Part shown: positions 1 to 10,633 of the stretch, piece after piece
Layout of the letters: every line of letters starts with the position of its first letter
How positions within the stretch are numbered: position 1 is the first letter of the stretch
Assembly (NCBI RefSeq): GCF_910592395.1
Contig: NC_088317.1
Coordinates: 15,810,001 to 15,874,000 of the forward strand
DNA: 64,000 bases
Direction: 5' to 3'
Origin: Lineus longissimus
Lineage: Eukaryota; Nemertea; Pilidiophora; Heteronemertea; Lineidae
Notes under the pieces: generated by a model
Database searches by the model: none
Told to the model about the DNA's origin: nothing
Seen by the model: only the letters and a program-made list of their open reading frames with translations
Made by a program: the position numbers and the translations under genes

Positions 1-143
1 ATTTTTAAGTCACCCGTCAAGACAGGGGTCCTGGTCAGTGCGCAAGCTGATTGGACAATGGATTGCCGACACCTTGCCTTGACTTTTATGGTAATATTTC
101 CTTGAAAAATTTCAATCACAAAACTCATCTTCGTCTTTTTCAG

Positions 144-3100
144 TCACTCAACTACAACTATCTGTACGCCATCAATTTCCTGCTTCTTCTCGCACCGTGG
201 TGGCTGTGCTTCGATTGGTCCATGGGTTGTATCCCCGTCATCGAGAGCGTGTCAGATCCCAGGGTGCTAGCTGTCGTCATATTTTGGGCGGGATTTGCCG
301 CGTTTTTGTGTCATTGTTTGTGGACTGAATCCACGCCAGAGACTAGGTAGGTTTGATAAAATAAGCTTCCCATACCTATAAAGTCACCGACTCAAGTCCC
401 CAGGATTGCAAGGGTGTTGTATCAAAGTTTGTCCAGCCAAAATGTGTTAAATTATTTTCAGTAGGAGTCACTGAGGAGTAGTGGCTCTAGAATCTTGAGT
501 TTGGTTCAAATATTTTGCATGACGTCATTTTATAAACCAAGATATCATCTCTTAATTAATCACTTTTTTTTCAGATTGCTGATCATGTCGCTAGCCTTCC
601 TAATCATTCCATTCCTACCCGCGACAAACGTCCTGTTCCGTGTTGGCTTTGTGGTCGCAGAGAGGAACCTCTATCTCCCTAGTATAGGATTCTGCCTCAT
701 GGTGGCGCTGGGTGTCAACAAGATTTGTCGGATTCAAAAATATAGAAAGGTGAGTTTGGGTTTGTTGATCAGAGACGACATCATCACTGTTGCACAGAAA
801 ACATCATTGCTAGTTTTGATATGGAGTCGTACGGCGCTGCGTCATGTGATAAACCACCGCTACGAGCGATTGTCATTGCGTGCGTTTCAAATTGCTCGTT
901 TGCAGGACGCTTTAGTGTCATTGTTGTTCTCTACAGATTGTCTCCATCCTCCTTCCTGCTCTGATGGTCCTGTTTGCGGCAAGAAGTCTGCAACGCTCCC
1001 TTGACTGGGCGGACGAGAAGACGTTGTTTGAGTCTGGGGAGGCAGTGTGCCCGCTCAACGCGAAGGTGAGCAGATGTATTCATCACGCATCTTTATAGTG
1101 TGACACAAACTGTACTGGTCACCACTGCAGATGTATTCATTACACTTCTTTATAGTGTGACACAAACTGTACTGGTCACCACTGCAGATGTATTCATCAC
1201 ACGTCTTTATAGTGTGACACAAACTGTACTGGTCGCCACTGCAGATGTATTCATCACGCGTCTTTATAGTGTGACACAAACTGTACTGGTCGCCACTGCA
1301 GATGCATTCATCACACTTCTTTATAGTGTGACACAAACTGTACTGGTCACCACTGTAGATGCATTCATTACACGTCTTTGTAGTGTGACACAAACTGTAC
1401 TGGTCGCCACTGCAGATGCATTCATCCCGCATCTTTATAGTGTGACACAAACTGTACTGGTCACCACTGTAGATGCATTCATCCCGCATCTTTATAGTGT
1501 GACACAAACTGTTCTGGTCACCACTGCAGATGTATTCACCACACATCTTTATAGTGTGACCCAAACTGCAAGTTGGAAGATTTGAAATTAAGTTTTGTTG
1601 TGGGCCTATATTGTTGTTTGGTCAAAGTGAGTATCTTGTAACCCCATGCACAGTTGTTTAACATGCTATTGTTTGTCCTCCTAGGCCATGCCGTCTGCTG
1701 GCTACCTCACCTCCTCCATAACTCTGCTATAAATAGATAGTAAGTCACGCCATTGGTCCGGTATGCCACCAACCAATTTTGACATTGATTCAGTCCCAGG
1801 TGGGGACCATCGTCTATATACGACACTGTAGAACACCGTCATAGCTCAAATTTTCTCTGAACATGATGCGTATAGAATTCTTTCCGAGTGAATCGAAACC
1901 CTTTCTTCTGGAGACTTTGAGCATGACATTTTCGTAGATGAATTAACGACACATAAACTATTTCATTGTGACAAAAAACCCATGTATTCATAAATGAGTG
2001 GTGTGGTCATACATTATGTACATTCGAGCATTGTGATTCCTGGTAGCGTACATAAATTTCTGTATTATATAAAAAAAGGCACAAAAGCTTTACAAAATTT
2101 GGTTGGTGATGTACAAATACCCATGGCAATTATATATGTTGTCCCCAAGCTTTCTTTGTTTAGCTGCACCAATTTTCAGTTTTCCATACAGTCTAGGTCA
2201 AAATTGACATCCTTCCTGCTTCGCGTCAGTTACGCACAACGTATGTGCGAGTTGCGCACAAATGATGCACTAGTCAACACACTCAAGTACATGTTTCGCG
2301 TGTACATGTATTATACGCGACCTACGCATTGGGTAGCACATCAGTGGCGCGCTAAATTGAAGGATGTCAATTGTGATTAGGACTGTAGCAAGGTCTTTCT
2401 TTGCCTTAAGTCTGTGACAGGCCAATCAGCAGTGTTATCACAGGCAATAAATAATGTAGAGATTTTATTTGTTTATGCTTACAATCATCTCTGTGTTGTT
2501 CTTTCAAACACTAAAATCTTTCCTTTGAAATTGTTACATTTATACCAAACCTAATATTGTCTCATTTTTAGCTCACCTCTTAGCAGAGGTGAGCTTATCC
2601 CATACCGTGGCGTCCGTCGTCCGTCGTCGTCGTCGTCGTCGTCCGTCGTCCGTTAGCAGGGCACGTTTCGTAACTGTTAGAGCTATTGAGTTGAAACTTG
2701 GTACACATGTACCCTTATGTAATGACACCTTGGAGACCAAGTTTCGGTCCGATTCGTTTCATGGTTTGGCCACCCAAATTTGGTACACATTTACCCCTTA
2801 GTCAGGTAATCTCAGGGACCGAAGTTTGGTCCAATATGATTCACCACTTGACCACCAGGGGGCAAAATCCAAAAACCTTAAAAATTTGATTATTCCTTAA
2901 CTTCTTGCCCGATTGCCACCAATTTGATATCATGGGTACATCTAACCGCCATACAATATATATGTCACACAGGTTTTTAATTTGACCTTCTTGTCAAGGT
3001 CACAGAGGTCAAATGGCGTAAATTGGCCGTCAGGCCGTAACTATGGCACGTTTCTTAACTGCAATGACTATTGATCACAAATTAAGTACACATGTACCCC

Positions 3101-6100
3101 TTGGTCAGGTGGTCTCAGGTACCGAAGTTTGGTGCGATCTGATTTGCCGTTTGGCCTCCAGGGAGGGGGCCAAATCGTAAATTCTTCAAAATGCCATTAT
3201 TCCTAGTATTACTTGCCTGATTGGCACCAATTTTATATCATAGGTACATCTAATTCTAACAACCATTCAATGTGTCACCCGGGTCTTCTTTGATTTGACC
3301 TACTTTTCAAGGTCACAGAGGTCGAATGTACTGTAAATTGGCCATTTTGGGGAAATTGTAATTGCTTGGACCTACATCAAACCTAACACTACATGACACA
3401 ATACCATGCTCTTTATCCATCTTTCCTCCACATGAGGTGAGCACAATGGCCCTGGCCATTTCATTCATAAAATTCTATTTGTCATATTGTATTTTAACAG
3501 GCAAAACATATTCCAAGCAATTTTAACATTGTTTTAAAATATTATATACATTTTTACAATTTTCTGTACTATAAGTATACTCTATTATACTACAGGTACT
3601 GTATTGTACCACCAGTATCTTTGAACCGCGTAGCCCTGTTATAAATTATTCAGTACTCCTACATGTGAAACCATGTGTTTTGGTATTGGCCCAGTTATAT
3701 TATATAACATGTGCTATATACATGAACGAATTGTAATTCCGTCTAAGTAGTGTGGTGTTGAGACTGATGCATAAGGCTAAGATTCAGCGCCTTTCACCTC
3801 TGAGGGCCTGGGTCCAACTCCTGCAGGGTTCGCGTCCTCATGTGGTAGGGAGGTCAACTCATCAGGATAGTGTAGGTTTCTTCCAGGTCTCCAGCGTCCA
3901 TTTATCATATTTATATTGCATTAAAAATCCACAATATCGTTTATATAGTGGAACCTCCCTTAGTGGACACCTCTCTGTTAAGGACAACCTCTCTATTAAG
4001 GACACTAGGTTTTTACTCTCCATTTTATTTAACCTCTCTTATCAGGACACTTCTCTACTAAGGACATCATTGTCACTCCCGAGGGTGTCCTTAATAGAGA
4101 GGTTCTACATGTACCGTATATCTAATAATGTCCAAGTTGATATTGGTATGCTTAAAGCTTTGAATTCAATATTTTTAATATTTTTGATATTTTTAATATT
4201 TGATATTCGTTTTCCAGGTGCATTATAACATAGCCAAGACCCATGGAGACCTCGGCAATGTGGATTATGCCATTGAGAAATATAGGAGAGCAATTGAGTG
4301 AGTACAGTGGAACCTCTCTATTAAGGACAACCTCTCTATTATGATTTAGGGGCAGCGGTAGCGCAGTGGAAGAGAGTCGGCCTCATGATCAGGAGGTCGT
4401 GGGTTCGACTCCCGGCCGAGTCACTGCTTAGTTCCCCTACTGGTCGAGTTCAAGTGAGCACCTTCTGGTTGCTCCTTGAAACCCCTGATTGATTTCTGTG
4501 GAGACCAGGGTAATAATATGATACCCCAAAGAGCTTTGAGCGAGAACTATAGTGTCACGGAATTGCGCTATATAAAAGACTCATTATTATTATTATAAAG
4601 GACACTAGCTCTGGTCGCGGATCGGTTGTTGCCATTCAATTTGACCTCTCTAATCAGGACACCTCCCTATTAAGGACAGCACTTGTTAGTCCTGAGGGTG
4701 TCCTGAATAATAATGGTTAAAATTTACAATCCTTGATCGGAAATGATGTAGTTCGATCGCATTCAGCCATAAATCCATTGAAAAATGTCACTTATTTCGA
4801 CAATTGATGACGTCTTTCGGCCATGATCGGGGATTGTTAACTCAAATCCAATTGGCATCCACCTGTAAAGGCATGCAAAGATGCCCACAAATGTTGATGG
4901 AGTTCTCCCCTTTGAAGTATATAATTCCTCGTGGCAAGTTACACAGATAAAAAAGAAGAAAAGCACACTTTGATATTTTGTTAATTGATACGCATTAGGA
5001 ACGCAAAATAAACCTCGTCCCACTCATTTCAAACTCCAGGCTACACCCCAAGTATGACCAAGCCATGAACAACCTCGCCAACATCCTGAAGGAAAAGAAT
5101 GAGCTGCTTGAAGCTGAGGAGCTGCTGGAAGGGGCTGTCAAGATCAGGTGGGTGCGCTGAAACTTCTGGAAACCTGGGGGTCACTCCCATAGAAAGGGTT
5201 CTGCACATACCTGGAAAAAGCCAGCAAAGGGTGGTTGTTTCTATCAAAACGGCGGGGCAGTGCGGGAGATCTTTAGCCCCTTGTTTAGTAAAGGAGTTCC
5301 CGCAAAAACCATGGAATTGTTAAATGAACGTTCTGCTGCATTAAACTTATCTACAAACACAACATAAGTACCCAGGAATAGTGTGAAAGCCACAATTTTG
5401 AAACAAAAACTGCCAGTACCTGGCTGACTGACTTGCAAATTACACTGTCACCGGGAAGATTATACTCCTCACCAAGCTGACTGGGGTGTGGATTGAAGTT
5501 GCTCTCTCCCGACCCTCTTTCCCCCTACAGTGGAACCTTCCTTAGCGGACACCTCTTTATCAAGAACAACCTCTCTATTAAGAACACTGGTTGTGGTCTC
5601 AGATTGGTTGTTTCCATTCAATTTGACCTCTCCAATCAGGACACCTCCCTATTAAGGACAGCACTTGTCAGTCCTGAGGGTGTCTTTATTAGAGAGGTTA
5701 AGTGTACAGTTTTTCTTGAATCGGAGACAATTTCGCAAGGTTAGTTCTTGTATTATTGCAAAATGAGATGGTCAAGCTCAGTTTTATTCTCAATCTTGAT
5801 TTTCAGACCAACGTTCGCTGCGGCCTGGATGAATCTCGGTATTGTTCAAGCAGGTTTGAAGAAATCCGAAGCGGCCGAACTGAGCTATTTCAACGCGCTC
5901 CTACATCGGAGGAATTATCCAGACTGTTATTTCAATCTGGGTAATCTCTACCTAGATCTGAAGCAGAATACACAGGCGCTAATTGCTTGGACGAATGCCA
6001 CAAAGTTGAAGCCAACTCATGTCAATGCTTGGAGTAACGCCTTGATTTTGTTGGATAACCTAGGTATGTTATTTGCGATGGGACTTGGGGTATTTAATTT

Positions 6101-7810
6101 CACAAACTTCCGTAAGATATAATAGTGGTATTCTCCATTATCGGCTTCCGTACAAGCCATTCAAAGTAAAACCAAAACGAGGCCCACATACGGGACTCTC
6201 CCTTCTCCATTTTGGCTTCGTGCCATACATAGCAGACGAAAATGTTACCTTTGATAATCGTGAATAATCCGCAGACTTAGTAAGGTTTTATATCATAGTT
6301 TGTGGTCGAGGTGATTCCTCACACCGTCTGGATTCCTCAGGAACCAGTAGTATCATGTCAGACATTGACATAGCGCCTGAGGGCGATTGTTGGATAACCT
6401 AGGTATGTTATTTGCAATGGGACTTGGGGTATTTCATAAGATATTTTAAATATCACTGGCTTGGTGCAAATGACGCACCAGTCACACGCTTATCTCTCTA
6501 TGTTTCGCATGTATTTTGTACACAAATTAAGGGATGTCAGTTGCGACTTGGACTGTGGACAGAGATTTATAGGAAACAGGTTGGGAAAAGCTTACTAAAC
6601 TAAGGCAGGAATAAGATCTCATTCATAAAACTGAGCATTTTAACCCACACCTGAGAGTAGCAGAGTTAGTACACAAAATTATTTTGGAAATGACTACTTG
6701 GCAAGCCCGGCTTACCAAACAGCGACTTTTTCTTGTCCTGAATTGAGAGCCGAACTCATTAATATTAAAGTAAAGTCTCCAGCTCGCCAAACAGGGTAGA
6801 TTTTTTACCTGGCAAGCCCGGCTGGCCGAACAGGGTGGCTTTTTAGTGCTGTTTGGCAAGCGGCTCTCCAAACAGGACAAAAAAAGATGCCTGTTCGGCA
6901 AGCGGCTTGCCAAATAGACCTGGCCAATTATTTTTACCCTATGTATGACATCCTCAATTATAGAGTATAATTCGAGATGCATTTTCGTTAACTGCCTGAA
7001 TCACTCAATCAACAGATATCATGTCTGGTATCAAGAATGTAGGAGGGGTTGCTACATGACATTTCATTCATAGCACTGGTTCATTTAATGCACTGGTTAG
7101 ATTCCTTTGTATGTACAGTGGAACCTCCCTTAGCGGACACCTCTCTATTAAGGACAACCTCTCAATTAATGACACTAGGTTTGGTCCCAAATTGGTGGTT
7201 TCCATTCAATTTGACCTCTCTAATCAGGACACCTCTCTATTAAGGACAACCTCTCAATTAAGGACACTAGGTTTGGTCCCGAATTTGTGGTTCCATTCAA
7301 TTTGACCTCTCTAATCAGGACACCTCTCTATTAAGGACAGCACTTGACAATCCCGAGGGTGTCCTTAATAGAGAGGTTTTAATGTGTTACTACTGGACCT
7401 CTTTAAGGACCATAAGTGTAGAAGTCGCCATTATTATGATTTTCGTGTAAATGTGCGGTACTCATTGTCATCTTAATCCATCTTCAGGACGACTCGAGGA
7501 TGCCATTTACATCGGCCAGCAAGCCCTGCAGCACCTACCGAACGACCCTCAGATCAACTACCAGATGGCGAACATTTACGGCAAGAAAGAAAAGTACAGG
7601 GAGAGCGAACGTCATTTCTTACGGGCGATACAAGTCAAAGACACGGCGTTGTTCCAGACGAATTTAGGCGTCCTCTATCACCGCTGGGGGAAGTATTCCA
7701 AGGCGGAAAAGGCCTATGTGAGATCACTCGAACTCGATTCTAGTCTACAGAATTCTGCGCATGAGTATCTCGGTATGGTGAGAAAGAAATTGAAGAAGAA
7801 GGCGGGATGA
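144..7810 (+). CDS. TMTC4: TMTC4-like transmembrane and TPR protein, 3' part (partial at left edge)
   Basis: Seven exons join in phase: 144-346, 575-749, 937-1065, 4218-4297, 5040-5147, 5807-6063 and 7488-7810 (TGA at 7808). They give 424 residues. Human TMTC4 is about 740 residues, so roughly the first 320 lie left of the window. Exons 1-3 encode hydrophobic membrane segments with family hallmarks such as FDWSMGCIP, RVGFVVAERNLYLPS and CPLNAK. Exons 4-7 encode tetratricopeptide repeats, for example YDQAMNNLANILKEKNEL, AAWMNLGIVQ, PDCYFNLGNLYLDL and NLGVLYHRWGKYSKAEKAY. The protein ends in a basic tail (KKLKKKAG). TMTC1-4 are ER membrane O-mannosyltransferases that modify cadherins; that role is family knowledge, not visible here. 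The match is closest to TMTC4 among the four paralogues. Introns hold a 57-bp minisatellite, several Tigger-like MITEs and a SINE. The gene converges on IWS1 across 17 kb of repeats. Confidence 0.93.
1066..1570. repeat. 57-bp minisatellite in TMTC4 intron
   Basis: About nine tandem copies of a 57-bp unit containing TTTATAGTGTGACACAAAC and TGTACTGGTC. The array begins right at the splice donor of the exon ending at 1065: the GTGAGCAGATG after the exon already reads as repeat. Because 57 is a multiple of three, both strands stay open for about 160 codons, but this is repeat translation and not a gene. Confidence 0.92.
2189..2385. mobile_element. TA-flanked MITE, CAGTCCWRGTCA family, copy 1
   Basis: A 197-bp element bounded by TA on both sides. 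Its terminal inverted repeats are about 26 bp, starting CAGTCTAGGTCAAAATTGAC and ending with the inverse GTCAATTGTGATTAGGACTG. The interior is rich in short CGCA/TGCG motifs. Other copies are at 9287-9654 and 14063-14294, with a partial copy ending at 6555. TA duplication and the CAG start suggest mobilisation by a Tc1/mariner-superfamily transposase (inference). No ORF of note. Confidence 0.75.
2570..3455. repeat. Dispersed-looking element bounded by AGGTGAGC inverted motifs
   Basis: The left end has a short palindrome built on GCTCACCTC and GAGGTGAGC (2570-2595), then a CGT-triplet microsatellite (about 2608-2655). The interior holds two imperfect copies of a block with TTGGTACACATGTACCC and CAAGGTCACAGAGGTCAAATG (about 2690-3020 and 3045-3330). 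The right end is CATGAGGTGAGC at 3431-3442. The architecture looks like a non-autonomous transposable element. I recall similar CCGTCGTCCGTC-bearing repeats in other marine invertebrate genomes but cannot name the family. It lies in the long TMTC4 intron. Confidence 0.6.
3946..4110. mobile_element. Tigger/pogo-like MITE (GAACCTC family), TMTC4 intron
   Basis: Terminal inverted repeats are GTGGAACCTCCCTTAG-type at the left and AGAGAGGTTCTAC at the right, joined by a diagnostic interior containing TTAAGGACA and CTCTAATCAGGACACCTCT-like text. This is the commonest mobile family in the window, with about 15 copies or fragments. The CAGTRGAACCTC start with TA flanks resembles pogo/Tigger ends (family knowledge from memory). 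Confidence 0.75.
4305..4715. mobile_element. Tigger-like MITE interrupted by a SINE
   Basis: CAGTGGAACCTCTCTATTAAGG starts at 4305, seven bases past the TMTC4 splice donor at 4298. The element breaks off near 4340, and the remainder (GGACACTAGCT onward) resumes at about 4600 and fades near 4715. The gap is filled by the tRNA-derived SINE at 4341-4598, so the SINE is younger than this MITE. Confidence 0.75.
4341..4598 (+). mobile_element. tRNA-derived SINE nested in a MITE
   Basis: The head looks like a tRNA: an A box within GGTAGCGCAGTGGAAG, a CTCATGATC anticodon-arm-like segment and a B box GGGTTCGACTCCC at about 4403-4415. An unrelated body and an (ATT)n tail after TATATAAAAGAC follow. This is the standard architecture of a Pol III SINE. 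It is not a functional tRNA: the acceptor stem is not closed and the molecule runs on into a body. Confidence 0.8.
5528..5707. mobile_element. Tigger-like MITE, TMTC4 intron
   Basis: A full-length copy begins CAGTGGAACCTTCCTTAGCG and ends near TAGAGAGGTTAAGTG. The interior carries the family's AATTTGACCTCTCCAATCAG and GGACAGCACTTGTCAGTCC segments. The right terminus is degraded compared with 10458-10633. Confidence 0.75.
6385..6450 (+). repeat. Duplicate of the TMTC4 exon-end/splice-donor segment
   Basis: TTGTTGGATAACCTAGGTAT at about 6388 copies the end of the exon at 6063 together with its intron start (GTATGTTATTTGCRATGGGA). About 60 bp match almost exactly; the original is at about 6050-6112. 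The copy has the donor but only a fragment of exon upstream, so it probably cannot act as an exon. Confidence 0.8.
6447..6555. mobile_element. Partial TA-MITE (CAGTCCWRGTCA family)
   Basis: Only the right half is clear. CGCACCAGTCACACGC-type interior is followed by AAATTAAGGGATGTCAGTTG and the terminal GACTTGGACTG, matching the right ends at 2385, 9654 and 14294. The left terminus is not recognisable. Confidence 0.5.
7116..7380. mobile_element. Tigger-like MITE with internal duplication
   Basis: It starts CAGTGGAACCTCCCTTAGCG after TA and ends near AATAGAGAGGTTTT. The interior block of about 100 bp (CTCTCTATTAAGGACAACC through AATTTGACCTCTCTAATCAG) is present twice in tandem, making this copy about 265 bp instead of about 180 bp. 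It lies in the last TMTC4 intron, about 110 bp before the final exon. Confidence 0.75.
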
Positions 7811-7986
7811 GGAGACGTGAAGTCTCAGATTATTGTTCAGCTGTCATATCAGTAGATTCTATTGTTGACTGAAGGGTCAGTTTGAGTCGTCCCTGGCCAT
7901 TTCAGTAGCGAACGGGATTCCGCATTGGCACATGTTGAATTATTACATGTATTATTGTGTCACTAACTAGATGCAAAAGGGCGATA

Positions 7987-8190
7987 GCGCTATGCCAGGT
8001 GAGCGTTATGCTAGGTGATAGCGCTATGCTAGGTGATAGCGCTATGCTAGGTGATAGCGCTATGCTAGGTGATAGCGCTTTGCTAGGTGATAGCGCTATG
8101 CTAGGTGATAGCGCTATGCTAGGTGATAGCGCTATGCTAGGTGATAGCGTTATGCTAGGTGATAGCGCTATGCTAGGTGATAGCGCTATG
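7987..8190. repeat. 18-bp minisatellite in TMTC4 3' flank
   Basis: About eleven copies of the 18-bp unit GATAGCGCTATGCTAGGT, each with the palindrome TAGCGCTA. It begins about 180 bp after the TMTC4 stop and before the first AATAAA, so it is probably transcribed in the 3' UTR. The unit keeps a frame open (MLGDSA repeats), which has no support as protein. Confidence 0.9.
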
Positions 8191-8557
8191 GAGTAATACC
8201 ATCCAAGTCATCCGATATGTCATTTCATACATTTTATACGAAACCATCTCCTCCAGCGTAGTCTGGGTTCAATTTTGATTGACACATTGCTCATTGATTG
8301 ATTGGTTGATTTGGATAGTGCATTATCGTGACTTTTATACTACATCAGTTTTCTTGACCGATAATGGTACCATTGTAGAGGTAAAACACCGTGCAAACAA
8401 GCACTTTTTATCGCGTTGACCTGCGATTATTATCGTTTTGGGGAGCGAGAAAATGATTTCTTGTCTGCAAGTAAAACTAATCTTTGCTGGTTTAGACATT
8501 TATACCAGGTCGCAGCTATGACCGATGCTTCTCCTGACCAGCGATTTTTGTTGCTGC

Positions 8558-8595
8558 AATAAAAATTGCTGGTTTATGCTATATACCTGAATAAA
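8558..8595 (+). promoter_or_regulatory. Candidate polyadenylation signals for TMTC4
   Basis: AATAAA occurs at 8558-8563 and again at 8590-8595, about 750 bp past the stop codon and followed by T-rich sequence. These are the first clusters of the canonical hexamer downstream of TMTC4. Use is inferred, not shown. Confidence 0.4.
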
Positions 8596-8599
8596 AAAT

Positions 8600-9286
8600 A
8601 CTACATATATTATTTTATGCTGGGATTTGAATTTTGAAATTGTGATAAATGCATTTGTATATTCAAATGAAGAACTTGATGTTAATTTATGATAATGATA
8701 TATTTTTATAGGAGAAATGACGTGAAAGATTCAATTCCGAATTTAAATCCAAGCATGGTAGAACGATATTTATCGGAGTGTATTTCAGAAATGATCAACA
8801 GGCCTGCTTTGGGATGATATAAAGTTATAGGCTTAGTTTTCTACCATGTCACAAATGCGTTTTTCTTTAAATGGACACTTTTGTTTTGGTTTCACATGAC
8901 GTCTGCTAGAATTATAGATCTGAGTGTTTAGAAAGGTCAAGAAATAAACTGCCAGTATATGTGTTCTCATAATTTTTTTATGGTAGATAAATATTGGATA
9001 AATGATGCCAATATGCACAGAATAATGATAATTATATTCAATAAATAATGAAATGATTTCAATTTTAATCTATTTGAACTCTGTAACTACATTCCTGTTT
9101 CTATGACCATGTACATTTCTATTTGAAATATTGTTTACAATAAGTGTTTGAAATGTACAATCTACACGGTAATGATCTTTACATGTATCTATCTCTTTCC
9201 TTTGTCTATCCTATCTCTCTGTTGTAACCATTTTAAATCAAGATTTTTCAATATTGTGACATACACTAGGCAATTTTTGAGCACTA
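8600..9286. other. Intergenic AT-rich stretch
   Basis: No conserved protein, RNA gene or clear repeat recognised. It holds further AATAAA hexamers (for example around 9039) that could be distal TMTC4 poly(A) sites. Confidence 0.4.
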
Positions 9287-9654
9287 CAGTCCAAGTCACA
9301 AATGACGTCCCGTAAATCGCGTCAGTGGGGCATCATTGATGCGCTACCCAGAGCGCAATTCGCACGTAGGTCGAGCATAATATACAGTGGAACCTCCCTT
9401 GGCGGACACCTCTCTATTAAGGACAAACTCTCTATTAAGGACAATCTCTCTATTAAGGACAAACTCTCTATTAAGGACAACCTCTCTATCAAGGACACTA
9501 GTTTTGGTCCCAAATTGGTTGTTTCTATTCAATTTGACCTCTCTAATCAGGACACCTCTCTATGAGAGATAAGCGCATCACTGGTGCATCATTGTCATGC
9601 AACTCGCGCATCACTGATGCGAAGCAGGAGGGATGTCAAATGTGATTTGGACTG
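9287..9654. mobile_element. TA-MITE (CAGTCCWRGTCA family) carrying a nested Tigger-like MITE
   Basis: The outer ends are CAGTCCAAGTCACAAATGAC at the left (TA before it) and the inverse, GTCAAATGTGATTTGGACTG, at the right (TA after it). The interior between about 9385 and 9565 is a different element, so the host copy was about 190 bp before insertion, similar to the 197-bp copy at 2189-2385. Confidence 0.8.
9385..9565. mobile_element. Tigger-like MITE nested in another MITE
   Basis: It starts CAGTGGAACCTCCCTTGGCG directly after TATA. The TTAAGGACAAMCTCTCTA sub-unit is expanded to about four copies. The right terminus is lost: the sequence stops at CACCTCTCTATGAGAGATA, where the outer element resumes. 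Confidence 0.75.
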
Positions 9655-10085
9655 TACTTTTTCATCGCAGTTAAACTTGTTGAATCAACTGTGTAAAAGT
9701 TTACCTGCTCTTGTGAAAGTAGTCACATGAGGTCAACAAGAATAAGACATTGCCATTTTTCGAAGGATGTCTGTTTTTTCGACAAATACATGTATGAGTT
9801 CTGATGTATGAAATCGACATAAAAATGGTTATGATATTCAATTTAACATCAATGCAATAAATGTCATCTTTTGCACTTTTCGGTGCATATACATAACCTA
9901 TGCAAGCTTCGATCAACTAAGAGTTGGTGTCGTAAAGGTGTACAAATTGCTCAATTTGGTAGTAAGATTGGTACCGATGTTCGAAATAAATATTCCCCAA
10001 GTTTACATCCCAAACTGCAGCTCTTCACCTTACCATTTGGGTCTTCAACCCTCGGGAGATATAAGGCCAGATAGTGTGGTTTCAC

Positions 10086-10420
10086 TTAAAGGGTAACTCG
10101 TGTCAAATTTCACCATATAATGTTTTAGCTGTTTTTGACAAATGACTACGTCACTTTCTCATAAATCGGTAAGGTTTTCAAATCGAAATGCACATTTTCT
10201 AGAAATTGATGGTTTAATCCCACCCGGACGGCTCGCTTCGATGCCATTTTCGTTGATGACGTCACAACATGAACATTTTTGCGGTCGCGGTGGTTTACAT
10301 TCAGCGATTTTATAATAAATCTAATCAAAAAATGGAAATTTGAGCTTTACATTTGTGATCAATAATTAAAAACGGACGTATTTCCGCAAAGTTGTAAATC
10401 ACATCATAGTATCACTTTAA
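10086..10420. mobile_element. TTAA-flanked MITE, family 2, copy 1
   Basis: A 335-bp element with TTAA at each end and short terminal inverted repeats (TTAAAGGGTAACT versus AGTATCACTTTAA). It is nearly identical along its length to 27201-27534. TTAA targets and short ends are typical of piggyBac-mobilised MITEs (family knowledge). The shared minus-strand 60-codon frame is a by-product of copy similarity. Confidence 0.8.
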
Positions 10421-10457
10421 AGTGCTCAACAAGGCATGTCAATAAAATACTGAACTA

Positions 10458-10633
10458 CAGTAGAACCTCCCTTAGCGGACACCTCTCTATTAAGGACATC
10501 CTCTCTATTAAGGACCCACGTTTTGGTCCCAAATTGGGTGTTTCCATTCAATTTGACCTCTCTAATCAGGACACCTCTCTATTGAGGACAGCACTTATCA
10601 GTCCGAAGGGTGTCCTTAATAGAGAGGTTCTAC
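10458..10633. mobile_element. Tigger-like MITE, intact copy
   Basis: TA / CAGTAGAACCTCCCTTAG ... AATAGAGAGGTTCTACTG / TA, 176 bp. Both terminal inverted repeats and both TA flanks are intact, making it the best reference copy in the window. Confidence 0.85.

Noticed and set aside
1055-1585. Protein-coding frames of 161 and 169 codons on opposite strands
   Set aside because: Both are readings of the 57-bp intronic minisatellite.
4349-4420. Possible genuine tRNA gene (also at 11735, 28213, 29660, 31275 and 58236)
   Set aside because: A and B boxes are present, but acceptor stems do not close and SINE bodies or tails follow in the clearer cases. These are tRNA-derived SINEs or fragments.
10146-10328. 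Minus-strand 60-codon frame, repeated at 27260-27442
   Set aside because: It recurs only because the two TTAA MITEs are near-identical copies. It has no domain and lies inside a non-autonomous element.
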